Assembly: GCF_045124755.1 (NCBI RefSeq)
Contig: NZ_JBGVMK010000074.1
DNA length: 11,602 bases
From: Succinimonas sp045124755
GTDB taxonomy: Bacteria > Pseudomonadota > Gammaproteobacteria > Enterobacterales > Succinivibrionaceae
Reading direction: 5' to 3' (one strand)
Shown: positions 1 through 6,792 of the stretch, piece by piece
Layout: each line of letters opens with the position of its first letter
Position numbering within the stretch: the stretch's first letter is position 1
Translations under genes and position numbers: made by a program
The notes under the pieces: model-generated
Told to the model about the DNA's origin: nothing
Database searches by the model: none
What the model saw: the letters and a program-made list of their open reading frames with translations, nothing else

Positions 1-1188
1 GCCCTCAGGAAGCACGATTCTCTTTTTATCGGACTTGGCGGTTTCGGTAAGCTTGTAGCGGAAGGCTGCCGGGCTCAGGAGCCTTTCATGGGCGCTTTCC
101 TTGATGAGATCGCTGATAAGATCCTTGCTGAAGCAGCTGCCGATAAAGTCGGAAATGGCGTGCACCCTGTCTTCGTCATCAGCGGGGATGCCGATTTCGT
201 TATTGAGATCCTTAAGGTCGATGGCGGTCTGCCAGGCCTGGTTTTCCGTGCGGATAACAGTAAGACCGGTGCTGTAGATATTGGCCAGGGAAGCCTCGGC
301 CTCGGCGGACAGGGGGGCCATGCCGGTAATGATAAGAGCTCCCAGCTTGGTTCCCTGAGAGGCCTCTTTTTCCACTTCTTTGATAATGTCGCAGCGGTCG
401 CTGGATACCACCACCAGAGCATCCTCGGTGAGCAGCTTCGCGGCGTTTTCGGCGGTGCAGTCGCAGAATACGGCATCGGAAAGTCTTCTGTTTCTGATGT
501 CGCCGGAGTTCAGGATTTTGACATTAAGGAAGTGCGCGCTCAGGTATTTTGCCAGATCGCTGGGACGGGTTACGTTGAGCTTGCGGTTAAGAGGGATGGC
601 GGCCAGAGCCTTGGTAATTCCGGTAAGCTCCAGTCCCTTAATGTCGGAGTCTGACGTGATCTTGTTGAAAATAACCCCCAGAACCCGAGATCTCTGAATA
701 TCTGAAAGGCTGTTTAAAACTGTTTTTATGGTGTTTTTCAGGTGCTCCGCATCCCCCTGCGGTCTGACCAGAAGAATGATGTCGGCATCAATGCCGCTGG
801 CGATTTTGGCATTCAGGGAAACTGCGTAGGGATGTCTTTCCTGGGGAGCCAGGCCTTCCACGAGAATGACGTCTGCCTGAGAAGCGGTTTTGTGGGCTTC
901 AAAGTTTCCGATAATCTCCTCCAGAAGAACATCCTCCTTGTTATCGGAGATCATGCTTTCCATGCAGGAAGCCCGAATCGGTTCCGGAAGGTTCTGTCCG
1001 GTGCTGGTTCTCACTGCTGCCGTGCTGGCTTCGGAACCCACGTCTGAAGTTTTCGGCTGGGCAACCGGCTTCATGAAGGTTGCCTTTGCGCCGGCATCCT
1101 GCATTGCCTTGATAAGACCCAGACTTATGGAAGTTGCACCGGCCTCGCTGTTGACCGGATAGAGCATTATTGTACGTGCCACAGGCAT
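1..1188 (-). CDS. pta: Phosphate acetyltransferase, long three-part type, N-terminal 396 residues (3' end beyond window)
   Basis: Pta interconverts acetyl-CoA and phosphate with acetyl phosphate and CoA in the cytoplasm, the first step of acetate formation from pyruvate. The translation begins MPVARTIMLYPV, matching the usual start of long enterobacterial-type Pta. An N-terminal BioD-like ATPase-fold domain follows, including the conserved stretch FMKPVAQP. A central DRTGG-type domain includes VVVSSDRCDII at residues 259-269. The last visible residues, KRIVLPEG at 389-396, are the typical entry into the catalytic PTA_PTB domain, which lies off the window. The P-loop-like segment (PVNSEAGATSISLG) is degenerate, as is common in this domain. 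The start at 1188 was chosen by family alignment. Its Shine-Dalgarno-like AGAGGA is unusually close to the ATG, and the frame stays open upstream to 1371, so a longer N-terminus with ATG at 1305 is possible. A promoter lies at 1378-1406. No ackA lies directly upstream. Confidence 0.96.
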   Translation of the reverse strand, partial: MPVARTIMLYPVNSEAGATSISLGLIKAMQDAGAKATFMKPVAQPKTSDVGSEASTAAVRTSTGQNLPEPIRASCMESMISDNKEDVLLEEIIGNFEAHKTASQADVILVEGLAPQERHPYAVSLNAKIASGIDADIILLVRPQGDAEHLKNTIKTVLNSLSDIQRSRVLGVIFNKITSDSDIKGLELTGITKALAAIPLNRKLNVTRPSDLAKYLSAHFLNVKILNSGDIRNRRLSDAVFCDCTAENAAKLLTEDALVVVSSDRCDIIKEVEKEASQGTKLGALIITGMAPLSAEAEASLANIYSTGLTVIRTENQAWQTAIDLKDLNNEIGIPADDEDRVHAISDFIGSCFSKDLISDLIKESAHERLLSPAAFRYKLTETAKSDKKRIVLPEG

Positions 1189-1348
1189 TTCCTCTTGTGA
1201 ATAAGCGATATGGAACAGATACGTTGCGGTATTGACTTCAAGGCTGCTTTCAGCAAAGTCAGAAGAATTTCCCTGTACGGTGAAAACAGGATGTCCTTCC
1301 TGCATATCAAATGGGTGCAGAGCTTTATAGGATAAGGCTTTTAAACTG

Positions 1349-1359
1349 CTCACCGTGAG
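1349..1359. promoter_or_regulatory. Inverted repeat CTCACCGTGAG near the predicted pta transcription start
   Basis: CTCAC and GTGAG form a perfect 5-bp dyad around one central C. Partly symmetric flanks (AAACTG on the left, TTT on the right) extend it. It lies about 12-22 nt downstream of the predicted pta start site near 1371, a position where a repressor could act. No known operator consensus was matched, so the role is inference only. Confidence 0.3.
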
Positions 1360-1377
1360 TTTAGAGCTTAGTTAGAG

Positions 1378-1406
1378 AGTATAGCCCATAACAGTGACGG
1401 CGGCAA
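1378..1406 (-). promoter_or_regulatory. Sigma70-type promoter for pta
   Basis: On the minus strand, a -35 element TTGCCG (1401-1406, 4 of 6 consensus bases) and a -10 element TATACT (1378-1383, 5 of 6) are separated by exactly 17 nt. Transcription would start near 1371 and give a leader of about 180 nt before the pta ATG at 1188. Confidence 0.65.
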
Positions 1407-1442
1407 TTTTCTGATTATGAAAAATAAGAGCCGGTTGCACTT

Positions 1443-1499
1443 TTCCGGGCCGGCGGGCTGCGGGGGTTCCCCCGAAAATCCGGCCGGAAGCCTCTTTTT
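1443..1499 (+). terminator. Strong GC-rich hairpin with T-run, plus strand, no recognised gene before it
   Basis: The outer arms are 1443-1453 (TTCCGGGCCGG) and 1480-1489 (CCGGCCGGAA); they pair over 10 bp with one bulged G. An inner stem CGGGG/CCCCG (1461-1465 with 1470-1474) caps it. Three bases after the outer stem comes TCTTTTT at 1493-1499. The order hairpin then T-run fits intrinsic termination of a plus-strand transcript. The minus strand has no matching T-run, so it is not a terminator for pflA read-through. Since pta runs leftward, no annotated plus-strand gene ends here. It could end a short non-coding RNA or act as an attenuator ahead of yfbV. Confidence 0.6.
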
Positions 1500-1617
1500 A
1501 GGGTAAGATATGAAGGCAGGGCGCGTTAAGCTGCGCATATGAAGGCAATGCCTTTATTTTCCTATTCCGGCATCCGAATGCGAACCGGACGCCGCTTTCA
1601 TAATACGGAGATCGTTT

Positions 1618-2064
1618 TTGGCGGAAATTATGAGCCGTGGTCAGGAAATGGCAAAGATCTGGCCCCGGAATATCAAAACACTGAATGCTGTGTACCGGGA
1701 GGGCTTTATTGCCTCCATGGTGGTGTATGCCGGGAGGTGGATGCCCCCCATGCTGTGCTTTTTTGCGGTGTGGTACTTCTGCTTCTGGCGGTATGCCGGC
1801 GTGGAGTTTCCGGCATACATCTGGCCGTCGGCGGTATTCATGCTGACTCTGGCGTTTCTGGCTCCGGTCTGGGGGATCTGGAAGCTGGGACAGAGATCTC
1901 TGAGAAGGCTGACCCCGCAGGAAATATTCTGGTACGGCAGGATCTGCGAGGCGACCGGAGATACCCCGGCACTGAATCCGGACATGCTGACTCTGGCCCG
2001 GGCGCTCCGCAAGGCTCTGGATCGGGAGGGAGCGGATCCCCGGGCTCTCACGGACGGGATCTGA
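1618..2064 (+). CDS. yfbV: UPF0208 family inner-membrane protein YfbV
   Basis: This is a small membrane protein of unproven function. It aligns in memory with E. coli YfbV, which is 151 aa and also lies beside the pta locus. Matching landmarks are RGQEMAKIWP near the N-terminus, GRWMPP at 39-44, and GIWKLGQRS followed by LTPQEIFWYGRI (residues 86-107). Two hydrophobic segments (about 41-57 and 67-87) suggest two membrane helices with the soluble remainder on one side. The start is uncertain. TTG at 1618 has a well-placed GGAG 7 nt upstream, while ATG at 1630 is a commoner codon but has only a weak GGCGGA. Homologues have more residues before RGQ, which slightly favours TTG. It is divergent from pta and converges on pflA with a 7-nt gap. 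Confidence 0.9.
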   Translation: MAEIMSRGQEMAKIWPRNIKTLNAVYREGFIASMVVYAGRWMPPMLCFFAVWYFCFWRYAGVEFPAYIWPSAVFMLTLAFLAPVWGIWKLGQRSLRRLTPQEIFWYGRICEATGDTPALNPDMLTLARALRKALDREGADPRALTDGI

Positions 2065-2071
2065 GCCGGAA

Positions 2072-2866
2072 TCAGTACGTTTCCTTGAAGTATTCCCGGA
2101 GAATTCCCCGCAGATGATCCATGACCTCCTTTTTCGGGGGGCTGATGTTTTCCAGCTTGTAGGTCTCGTTAAAGAATTTCCACTTGTGCTTGCCAAGCTC
2201 GTGGTAGGCCAGAAGCTCCACCCGTTCCACGGCATCGCCCAGGGATACGATGAATTTTCCCAGCGCATGGGCGTTTTCGTCATCATCGGTATATGTAGGA
2301 ATAATTACCTGCCGGATCCACATTTTTTTGCCATGATCCCGGAGATACCGGGCAAAGGTCAGAACTCTTTCGTTGTCAAAGCCGGTGAGCTCCTTATGCT
2401 TCAGAGGATCCATGGCCTTGATGTCCAAAAGGAAGGTGTCCGTTTCATTGATAAGGTTCACCTGATCTCTGGTGTAATGAAAATATCCGTTGGTGTCCAG
2501 ACAGGTGTTAAAGCCGGCGGCGTGCACCTCCCGGAACAGTTCGGCAATGAATTTTGCCTGCAGTGAGGCCTCTCCGCCGGTGCAGGTGACTCCGCCGCCG
2601 GAGGCATTGAAGAAGGGGGCATAGGTAATGATTTCCTTCATCAGCCCTTCCACGGTATAGACCGTGCCGCCTTCCATGTCCCAGGTATCTCTGTTGTGGC
2701 AGTAGATGCACTTGAAATTGCAGCCCTGGAAGAATATCAGATACCGGATGCCGGGGCCGTCCACGGCACCGCCGGTTTCTATGGAATGAACCCGCGCGGT
2801 CAGCTGTCCGGCTGCGGAATGCTGAGCTTCTTCCCGGGGCGGGGCCTTGATGTTGTTTTCAGTCAT
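2072..2866 (-). CDS. pflA: Pyruvate formate-lyase activating enzyme (radical SAM)
   Basis: PflA uses a [4Fe-4S] cluster and S-adenosylmethionine to place a glycyl radical on pyruvate formate-lyase, switching on anaerobic cleavage of pyruvate to formate and acetyl-CoA. The radical-SAM motif is C49-N-F-K-C53-I-Y-C56. It is followed by HNRDTWD, the glycine-rich SAM-binding stretch GGGVTCTGGEA (90-100), TCLDTNG and the C-terminal YHELGKHKW. At 264 aa it is about 18 residues longer than E. coli PflA, from memory 246 aa; the excess is a polar N-terminal extension before ARVHSIE. The start at 2866 has GGAG 9 nt upstream. A -10-like TAAAAT lies at 2915-2920 without a clear -35. Its usual partner pflB is not adjacent. 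Paralogues such as YjjW exist, but the central and C-terminal matches favour PflA proper. Confidence 0.95.
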   Translation of the reverse strand: MTENNIKAPPREEAQHSAAGQLTARVHSIETGGAVDGPGIRYLIFFQGCNFKCIYCHNRDTWDMEGGTVYTVEGLMKEIITYAPFFNASGGGVTCTGGEASLQAKFIAELFREVHAAGFNTCLDTNGYFHYTRDQVNLINETDTFLLDIKAMDPLKHKELTGFDNERVLTFARYLRDHGKKMWIRQVIIPTYTDDDENAHALGKFIVSLGDAVERVELLAYHELGKHKWKFFNETYKLENISPPKKEVMDHLRGILREYFKETY

Positions 2867-3077
2867 GAGGGATTTCTCCAGGCAAGGGGGATATGTTCTG
2901 CAGATCCTGCTTTCATTTTATCCAAAAACCGGAATCTCCGGGGGATCTGAAAGCAAAAAAGCTTCCGCTGCCGTGTCTGCTCTCTCCCGCCTGCGGCCCG
3001 CGGAGCGCGCGGGGGATATCTCATGAGAGGGTTAGCCGTGTTTGCCGGAGTAGCCTCATATTTTCAGGAGCTCATGG

Positions 3078-3106
3078 TTAATAAAACCCGGTTCTTGGGG
3101 TAGAAT
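3078..3106 (+). promoter_or_regulatory. Sigma70-like promoter for the PilZ-domain gene
   Basis: TTAATA (3078-3083, 4 of 6 consensus) and TAGAAT (3101-3106, 5 of 6) are spaced by 17 nt. Transcription would start near 3113. That is almost on top of the TTG at 3117 and suits the ATG at 3153 better. Confidence 0.5.
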
Positions 3107-3116
3107 CAGAGGAATT

Positions 3117-5570
3117 TTGCAGCGATATGACAGGTTTGGATTATTTGGTTTTATGGACAATGTCAGAAACAGGGCCCGGGAGCTTATCCCTTACTTGAAT
3201 ACGCCCGCTTTCAAGGAAGTTTTTGCGGAAATTGTCAGCGAAGCCGGGGGGAATGCGGATTTTCTCCTGAAGATGGAATTAAGACGGCTTTGCGCCCCGT
3301 GCCTCAGGGTTATGGACTTCAGAAATGACGGCGATTGCGAGATCTTTACCTTCAGCGGCACCTCGCACTTTTTGCAGAAGGAAGACATCGAAGAGTTCCG
3401 CAGTCTGGCAGCCTGCTATGGCGGCGTTTATACCAAGGGCGTTTACGAGGAGGTAATGCGCAGCCATAATGAAAGGAAGAAGATCCGCCGCCAGGAAAGC
3501 GGGCTTAACCATGATCCCAACAGCCCCGCCAGATTTAACCTGGATGAGATTCGCTTTGCCAGCTATGCCCATCGCCGCGATGAAAGAATGTATTATTCCT
3601 CGGCCATTGTGGTAGCTTTTCCCGACGGGCGTCTGGTCAATGCCAAAACCTCTGATCTTTCCTGCAGCGGCATTAAAGTGCTCCTCCCCAGTGACTATGA
3701 GTTTACCCAGCGGGAAAAAATCAGAATCACCTTCACCAAGCTCATAGAGCTTTATCCTGGAGCGGCCAGAATTCTCACCGGAGTGCCTTACGAAACCCTG
3801 GGGGTGGAAAAAAGGGATGTCCGCTGCTGGCTTAAAACCAGATGTCTCTCCGACAATAAGGATCTGGAACGCTTTATTCTGGGCTTTCAAAATGCCAACA
3901 AGTATCGCTACCGCATAGACATTGACTACATGGCTTACATTCTCAATATCAAAGCCATAGAATATCAGTACCTGCCCAAGATCATCGGTATTCCCATGTT
4001 CTTTGCCGGACGTGAGGAGCTCCGGCTGGCTTATGCTCTTAAAAGCGACCATAACCATGAGCAGCTGGATTACTGGCGGGATGAAAAAGCGGATGACAAA
4101 ATGGGCACCCTGTTCACCCGGGAGCGCATGGCGAAGCTGCTGGCAAAGCCCGAGGGCCGGCAATACACCTATATTTATGCCTTTAAGCATACCATGGACG
4201 GTCATGTTTTTTTTCTCAGCGCCACCATGGACGAGCTTCAGGAGTCGGGGCTTACCGACACGTTTTTTGCGGTCTCAAAAAACCGCGCTACCTTCAGAGT
4301 GTTTCGTTTTGAAATCGGCGCGGTTAAGCTTGATGACAAGACGCTGCACGGGCTGGCCGGAGCCTGCGGCGATGAGAAGGAAGCGCAGACCCTTTATAAC
4401 AATCTTACCGAGCTTACCTATATCGGCCTTCTTACCAGAATAAACACCCCCGGAGATGCCGCTGTTTACAGCAGCTTCACCAGCAGCCAGTCCGTAAACC
4501 GCCTGCAGATCTTTACCCATGATACCGACAGCATTCAGCCGGTGAAGCTGGAGTATCTCCAGTACATCACCCCCCGCAAGGAGCAGCGGTATCTCTATCG
4601 GACGGAGATTCTGGCGGCCGGGGACAGCTTTCCGGAAATCGCCGGCTGGACCCGGGACATTTCCAACCACGGCCTTCAGGTGGAGTTTTCAAGTCCGGTG
4701 AAGTGCTTCAACGGCGATGTGGTCTATATTTCCATGCCCCAGTTCCAGAAGCTGAAAAAGACCGTATCTCTGATGCATGTGCCCTATGAGGTGGTGTTTA
4801 TCAACTCGGCGCATACCATTATGCATCTGCAGCTCCATGGATTGCATTCCGCCGTGGTGCTTTTCTTCGATGAACTCATAAATGCCAATCAGCATGTGCT
4901 GGAGCCGGCCAAGAATCTTTCCCAGATGAGCGAAACCTCCAAGGCTCTCCGCTCGATTACCGTTTCCCATCTGTTTTCCACTCCGATCATATTCATGCGT
5001 TCCAAGGCCTCGCGCCTGGGATATGTCTGCGACAGCGCCAACAGCTCCCGGGCGCGCCGTCTTTTCCACATCCAGGAGACGGAGCCGAAGCAGGCCAATG
5101 TTTATCCCCTGTTTTCAAATCAGGTGCTCCGGGGACATATTCTCAGCGATATTGAAAAGATCAAGGCCCATGAGATCCAGAAGCAGTATACGATATACGT
5201 GCGCCGGGAGGTCTGGGAAGACAAGATCACCTACGTACCGCAGGTGGAGGATTCCTTTATGTCTCCTGATGATCAGCGTTCCTTTATTGAAAGAGGCCTG
5301 GCGCAGGGGTATTTCGGAGCGTATGCGGTATATGTGACGGCCAACGGAAGGCCTGAGGTATCTGAAATCAAGCAGGAGCTGGATTATATCCGGCGTTATG
5401 CTCCTCACAAGTTCAAGACTCTGGACAGCAATATCTGGAACATTATGGGAATAGGCGACGTTATCGATATTACCGAATCGGTGATGGTCAAGCTGGGGAT
5501 TCCGGTGGTTCTGGGGGAGATTCCTGAAATCCCGGATGCGGGCATCAGTCTGGCCCGGCAGAATACGTAA
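3117..5570 (+). CDS. Large tandem PilZ-domain protein, probable cyclic-di-GMP receptor
   Basis: PilZ domains bind cyclic-di-GMP through an RxxxR motif and a downstream (D/N)xSxxG motif. Both are present twice: R153-RDE-R157 with D180-LSCS-G185, and R487-KEQ-R491 with D514-ISNH-G519. Both domains therefore look competent to bind ligand. The first 140 residues, the stretch between the domains (about 250-480) and the C-terminal 240 residues match no domain I can name. No signal peptide or membrane helix is evident, so a cytoplasmic receptor or adaptor is likely. From memory, vibrios carry a large PilZ protein next to serB (VC2344, plzC); serB is the convergent neighbour here too, so this is probably the same family. 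The start is uncertain. TTG 3117 has AGAGGA just upstream but almost no leader from the predicted promoter; ATG 3153 (residue 13) has leader but no clear ribosome site. The output, whether motility, adhesion or other, cannot be told. Confidence 0.88.
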   Translation: MQRYDRFGLFGFMDNVRNRARELIPYLNTPAFKEVFAEIVSEAGGNADFLLKMELRRLCAPCLRVMDFRNDGDCEIFTFSGTSHFLQKEDIEEFRSLAACYGGVYTKGVYEEVMRSHNERKKIRRQESGLNHDPNSPARFNLDEIRFASYAHRRDERMYYSSAIVVAFPDGRLVNAKTSDLSCSGIKVLLPSDYEFTQREKIRITFTKLIELYPGAARILTGVPYETLGVEKRDVRCWLKTRCLSDNKDLERFILGFQNANKYRYRIDIDYMAYILNIKAIEYQYLPKIIGIPMFFAGREELRLAYALKSDHNHEQLDYWRDEKADDKMGTLFTRERMAKLLAKPEGRQYTYIYAFKHTMDGHVFFLSATMDELQESGLTDTFFAVSKNRATFRVFRFEIGAVKLDDKTLHGLAGACGDEKEAQTLYNNLTELTYIGLLTRINTPGDAAVYSSFTSSQSVNRLQIFTHDTDSIQPVKLEYLQYITPRKEQRYLYRTEILAAGDSFPEIAGWTRDISNHGLQVEFSSPVKCFNGDVVYISMPQFQKLKKTVSLMHVPYEVVFINSAHTIMHLQLHGLHSAVVLFFDELINANQHVLEPAKNLSQMSETSKALRSITVSHLFSTPIIFMRSKASRLGYVCDSANSSRARRLFHIQETEPKQANVYPLFSNQVLRGHILSDIEKIKAHEIQKQYTIYVRREVWEDKITYVPQVEDSFMSPDDQRSFIERGLAQGYFGAYAVYVTANGRPEVSEIKQELDYIRRYAPHKFKTLDSNIWNIMGIGDVIDITESVMVKLGIPVVLGEIPEIPDAGISLARQNT

Positions 5571-5604
5571 GGGGGATGATTCCGGAGGCCGGGAAGGTCT
5601 CAGG

Positions 5605-5636
5605 AAAAAAGGCCGGAGACTCAGGAGAGCTCCGGC
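5605..5636 (-). terminator. Intrinsic terminator of serB, possibly bidirectional
   Basis: On the minus strand GCCGGAG and CTCCGGC (5612-5618 and 5630-5636) pair over 7 bp. A further CTC/GAG stem and a TCCT loop lie inside. A C and six Ts follow (A-run 5605-5610 on the plus strand). On the plus strand the same hairpin is followed by ATTTTC, so it may also weakly stop the convergent PilZ transcript. Confidence 0.85.
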
Positions 5637-5645
5637 ATTTTCGAT

Positions 5646-5664
5646 CCTGCCCCTTCGGGGCAGG
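5646..5664. other. GC-rich hairpin directly after the serB stop codon
   Basis: CCTGCCCC and GGGGCAGG form a perfect 8-bp stem around TTC. It lies 4 nt beyond the serB stop, ahead of the main terminator. Neither strand has a good T-run after it (TTTACTTT on the plus strand is broken). It may protect the 3' end or assist termination from either side. Confidence 0.55.
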
Positions 5665-5668
5665 CGCT

Positions 5669-6688
5669 TTACTTTATCCGGTCAATGAGTTCGGCTCCCT
5701 TCAGCAGGCAGGCGGCCGCATCCAGTCCGAAGTTATTGATGGTGGCCGGAGCCTTTTCCCGCACGATGGGTTTGGCATGAATGGCAAAGCCGATGCCGGC
5801 GGCGTTGATCATGGGGAGGTCATTGGCGCCGTCTCCGATGGCAATGGACTGCGCCGGGGGGATGCCATAGCGATCCAGAAGCTCGTTCAGGGTGGTCACC
5901 TTAACGCTGGAATCCACAATATCTCCCTCCAGCTCTCCGGTAAGATGTCCGTCCACGATCCTGAAGGTATTAGCCCGTACCAGGGTTAAGCCGAATTCTT
6001 CCTTAAGTCTGTTTACAAACGTCATGAAGCCTCCGGAGGCAATGGCGGTTTTCCAGCCGTGAAACTGCAAAAGATGAATCAGTTCCGGAAAGCCCGGCAT
6101 AATGGGAAGCCGATCCCGGAGATCCCAGAGGATCTGAGCCGGTGCTCCCTTGAGGAGTCCCACTCTTTTTCTGAGGCTCTGCTTGAAGTCCAGAAGGCCG
6201 TGCATTGCCTGGCTGGTGATTTCTGAAATTTGCGCGCCTACCCCCCAGGCTTTGGCAATTTCATCAATGCATTCGCACTGGATGCAGGTGGAGTCCATAT
6301 CCAGCAGGATCACTCCCGGAGCCGTAAGCTTAGGAAAGTCCCTGACATGAACAGCATCCCTTTTTCCGGAAAGCTTTTTGAGCTCCTGATTCAGCTCCGG
6401 GCTGAATTTGTCAGTGCGGGCCATGCAGACCTGATGCCCGAAAAGCTCGCAGGGTGCCTGAAATGCCGCGGTAACTCCGAACCCGGCGGCGATACCGGCC
6501 ACATCAAGAAGATCCTGCGTAAGAATGCTGTCGCTGACTATTCCGATATAGCCTCCGGAAAAGTCTGCCGGGGAGACCTTAAGGAGATCCGGATCCTTAA
6601 TGACAAAAAGTTCATTTTCCGGGAGACCGGCGTTAAGAAGCGGGGCTTCGGGATTGTTAATAAAGGACATGGCTTTACCTGACAACAT
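5669..6688 (-). CDS. serB: Phosphoserine phosphatase
   Basis: SerB removes phosphate from L-phosphoserine, the last step of serine biosynthesis from 3-phosphoglycerate. It is a HAD-superfamily enzyme. The nucleophile motif is D130-M-D132-S-T, followed by QCECIDEIAK. Motif II is ASGGF (217-221), a motif III lysine is likely at K263, and the metal-binding motif is GDGAND (285-290). The N-terminal 120 residues are the variable regulatory-like part found in enterobacterial-type SerB. At 339 aa it is slightly longer than the E. coli enzyme, from memory about 322. ATG at 6670 (MSFINNPEAP, CAGG upstream) is an alternative start. It fits the predicted promoter better, since transcription would begin near 6699. 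The gene stands alone, ends at a clear terminator and converges on the PilZ gene. Confidence 0.96.
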   Translation of the reverse strand: MLSGKAMSFINNPEAPLLNAGLPENELFVIKDPDLLKVSPADFSGGYIGIVSDSILTQDLLDVAGIAAGFGVTAAFQAPCELFGHQVCMARTDKFSPELNQELKKLSGKRDAVHVRDFPKLTAPGVILLDMDSTCIQCECIDEIAKAWGVGAQISEITSQAMHGLLDFKQSLRKRVGLLKGAPAQILWDLRDRLPIMPGFPELIHLLQFHGWKTAIASGGFMTFVNRLKEEFGLTLVRANTFRIVDGHLTGELEGDIVDSSVKVTTLNELLDRYGIPPAQSIAIGDGANDLPMINAAGIGFAIHAKPIVREKAPATINNFGLDAAACLLKGAELIDRIK

Positions 6689-6705
6689 GAGAAAAAACTC
6701 CGCTG

Positions 6706-6735
6706 ATTATACTCCATCAGGACAGGAAAAGGAAA
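6706..6735 (-). promoter_or_regulatory. Promoter for serB with perfect -10 box
   Basis: A perfect TATAAT lies at 6706-6711 on the minus strand. The best upstream hexamer is TTTCCT (6730-6735), only 3 of 6 bases with 18-nt spacing. The strong -10 box in a 104-nt gap supports separate transcription of serB from tatD. Confidence 0.5.
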
Positions 6736-6792
6736 AACCCGGGTCTGAACTGGAGATGAACTCCGGTGCCAGGCTCTGAAAGCCGGAGGCTG

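Larger units (their letters stand above)
1189..1617. other. 429-nt intergenic region between divergent pta and yfbV
   Basis: No convincing gene is seen here. From left to right it holds the pta leader (1189 to about 1371, open in the pta frame), an inverted repeat at 1349-1359, a minus-strand promoter at 1378-1406, and a plus-strand terminator-like hairpin at 1443-1499. A short stretch before yfbV carries two copies of ATGAAGGCA (near 1509 and 1539) and a small hairpin AAGGCAATGCCTT. The part from 1189 to 1440 is visibly richer in A+T than the flanking genes, as expected for a promoter region. I found no clear sigma70 promoter for yfbV. Confidence 0.7.

Noticed and set aside
88..654. 188-codon plus-strand frame over pta
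   Set aside because: Codon-phase mirror of pta; the minus strand gives a continuous Pta sequence across the same bases.
1210..1335. 41-codon plus-strand ORF starting MEQIRCGIDF in the pta leader
   Set aside because: No ribosome binding site, no recognisable protein, and it lies antisense to the predicted pta leader, where the pta frame is also open.
1539..2117. 192-codon plus-strand frame overlapping yfbV
   Set aside because: It is in another frame of yfbV, Gly/Arg-rich and without family features; the yfbV frame has clear conserved motifs and membrane helices.
2945..2975. GAAAGC-A6-GCTTCC hairpin upstream of pflA
   Set aside because: The T-run would lie in the loop rather than after the stem, so it is not a terminator, and the stem is short.
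3023..3103. 26-codon plus-strand ORF (MRGLAVFAGV...) with a G-rich stretch 7 nt before its ATG
   Set aside because: Too short to judge, no known peptide, and its end overlaps the -10 box of the PilZ gene promoter.
3279..4205. 308-codon frame antisense to the PilZ gene
   Set aside because: Shadow of a long coding region; no recognised motif, while the sense frame carries an intact PilZ domain.
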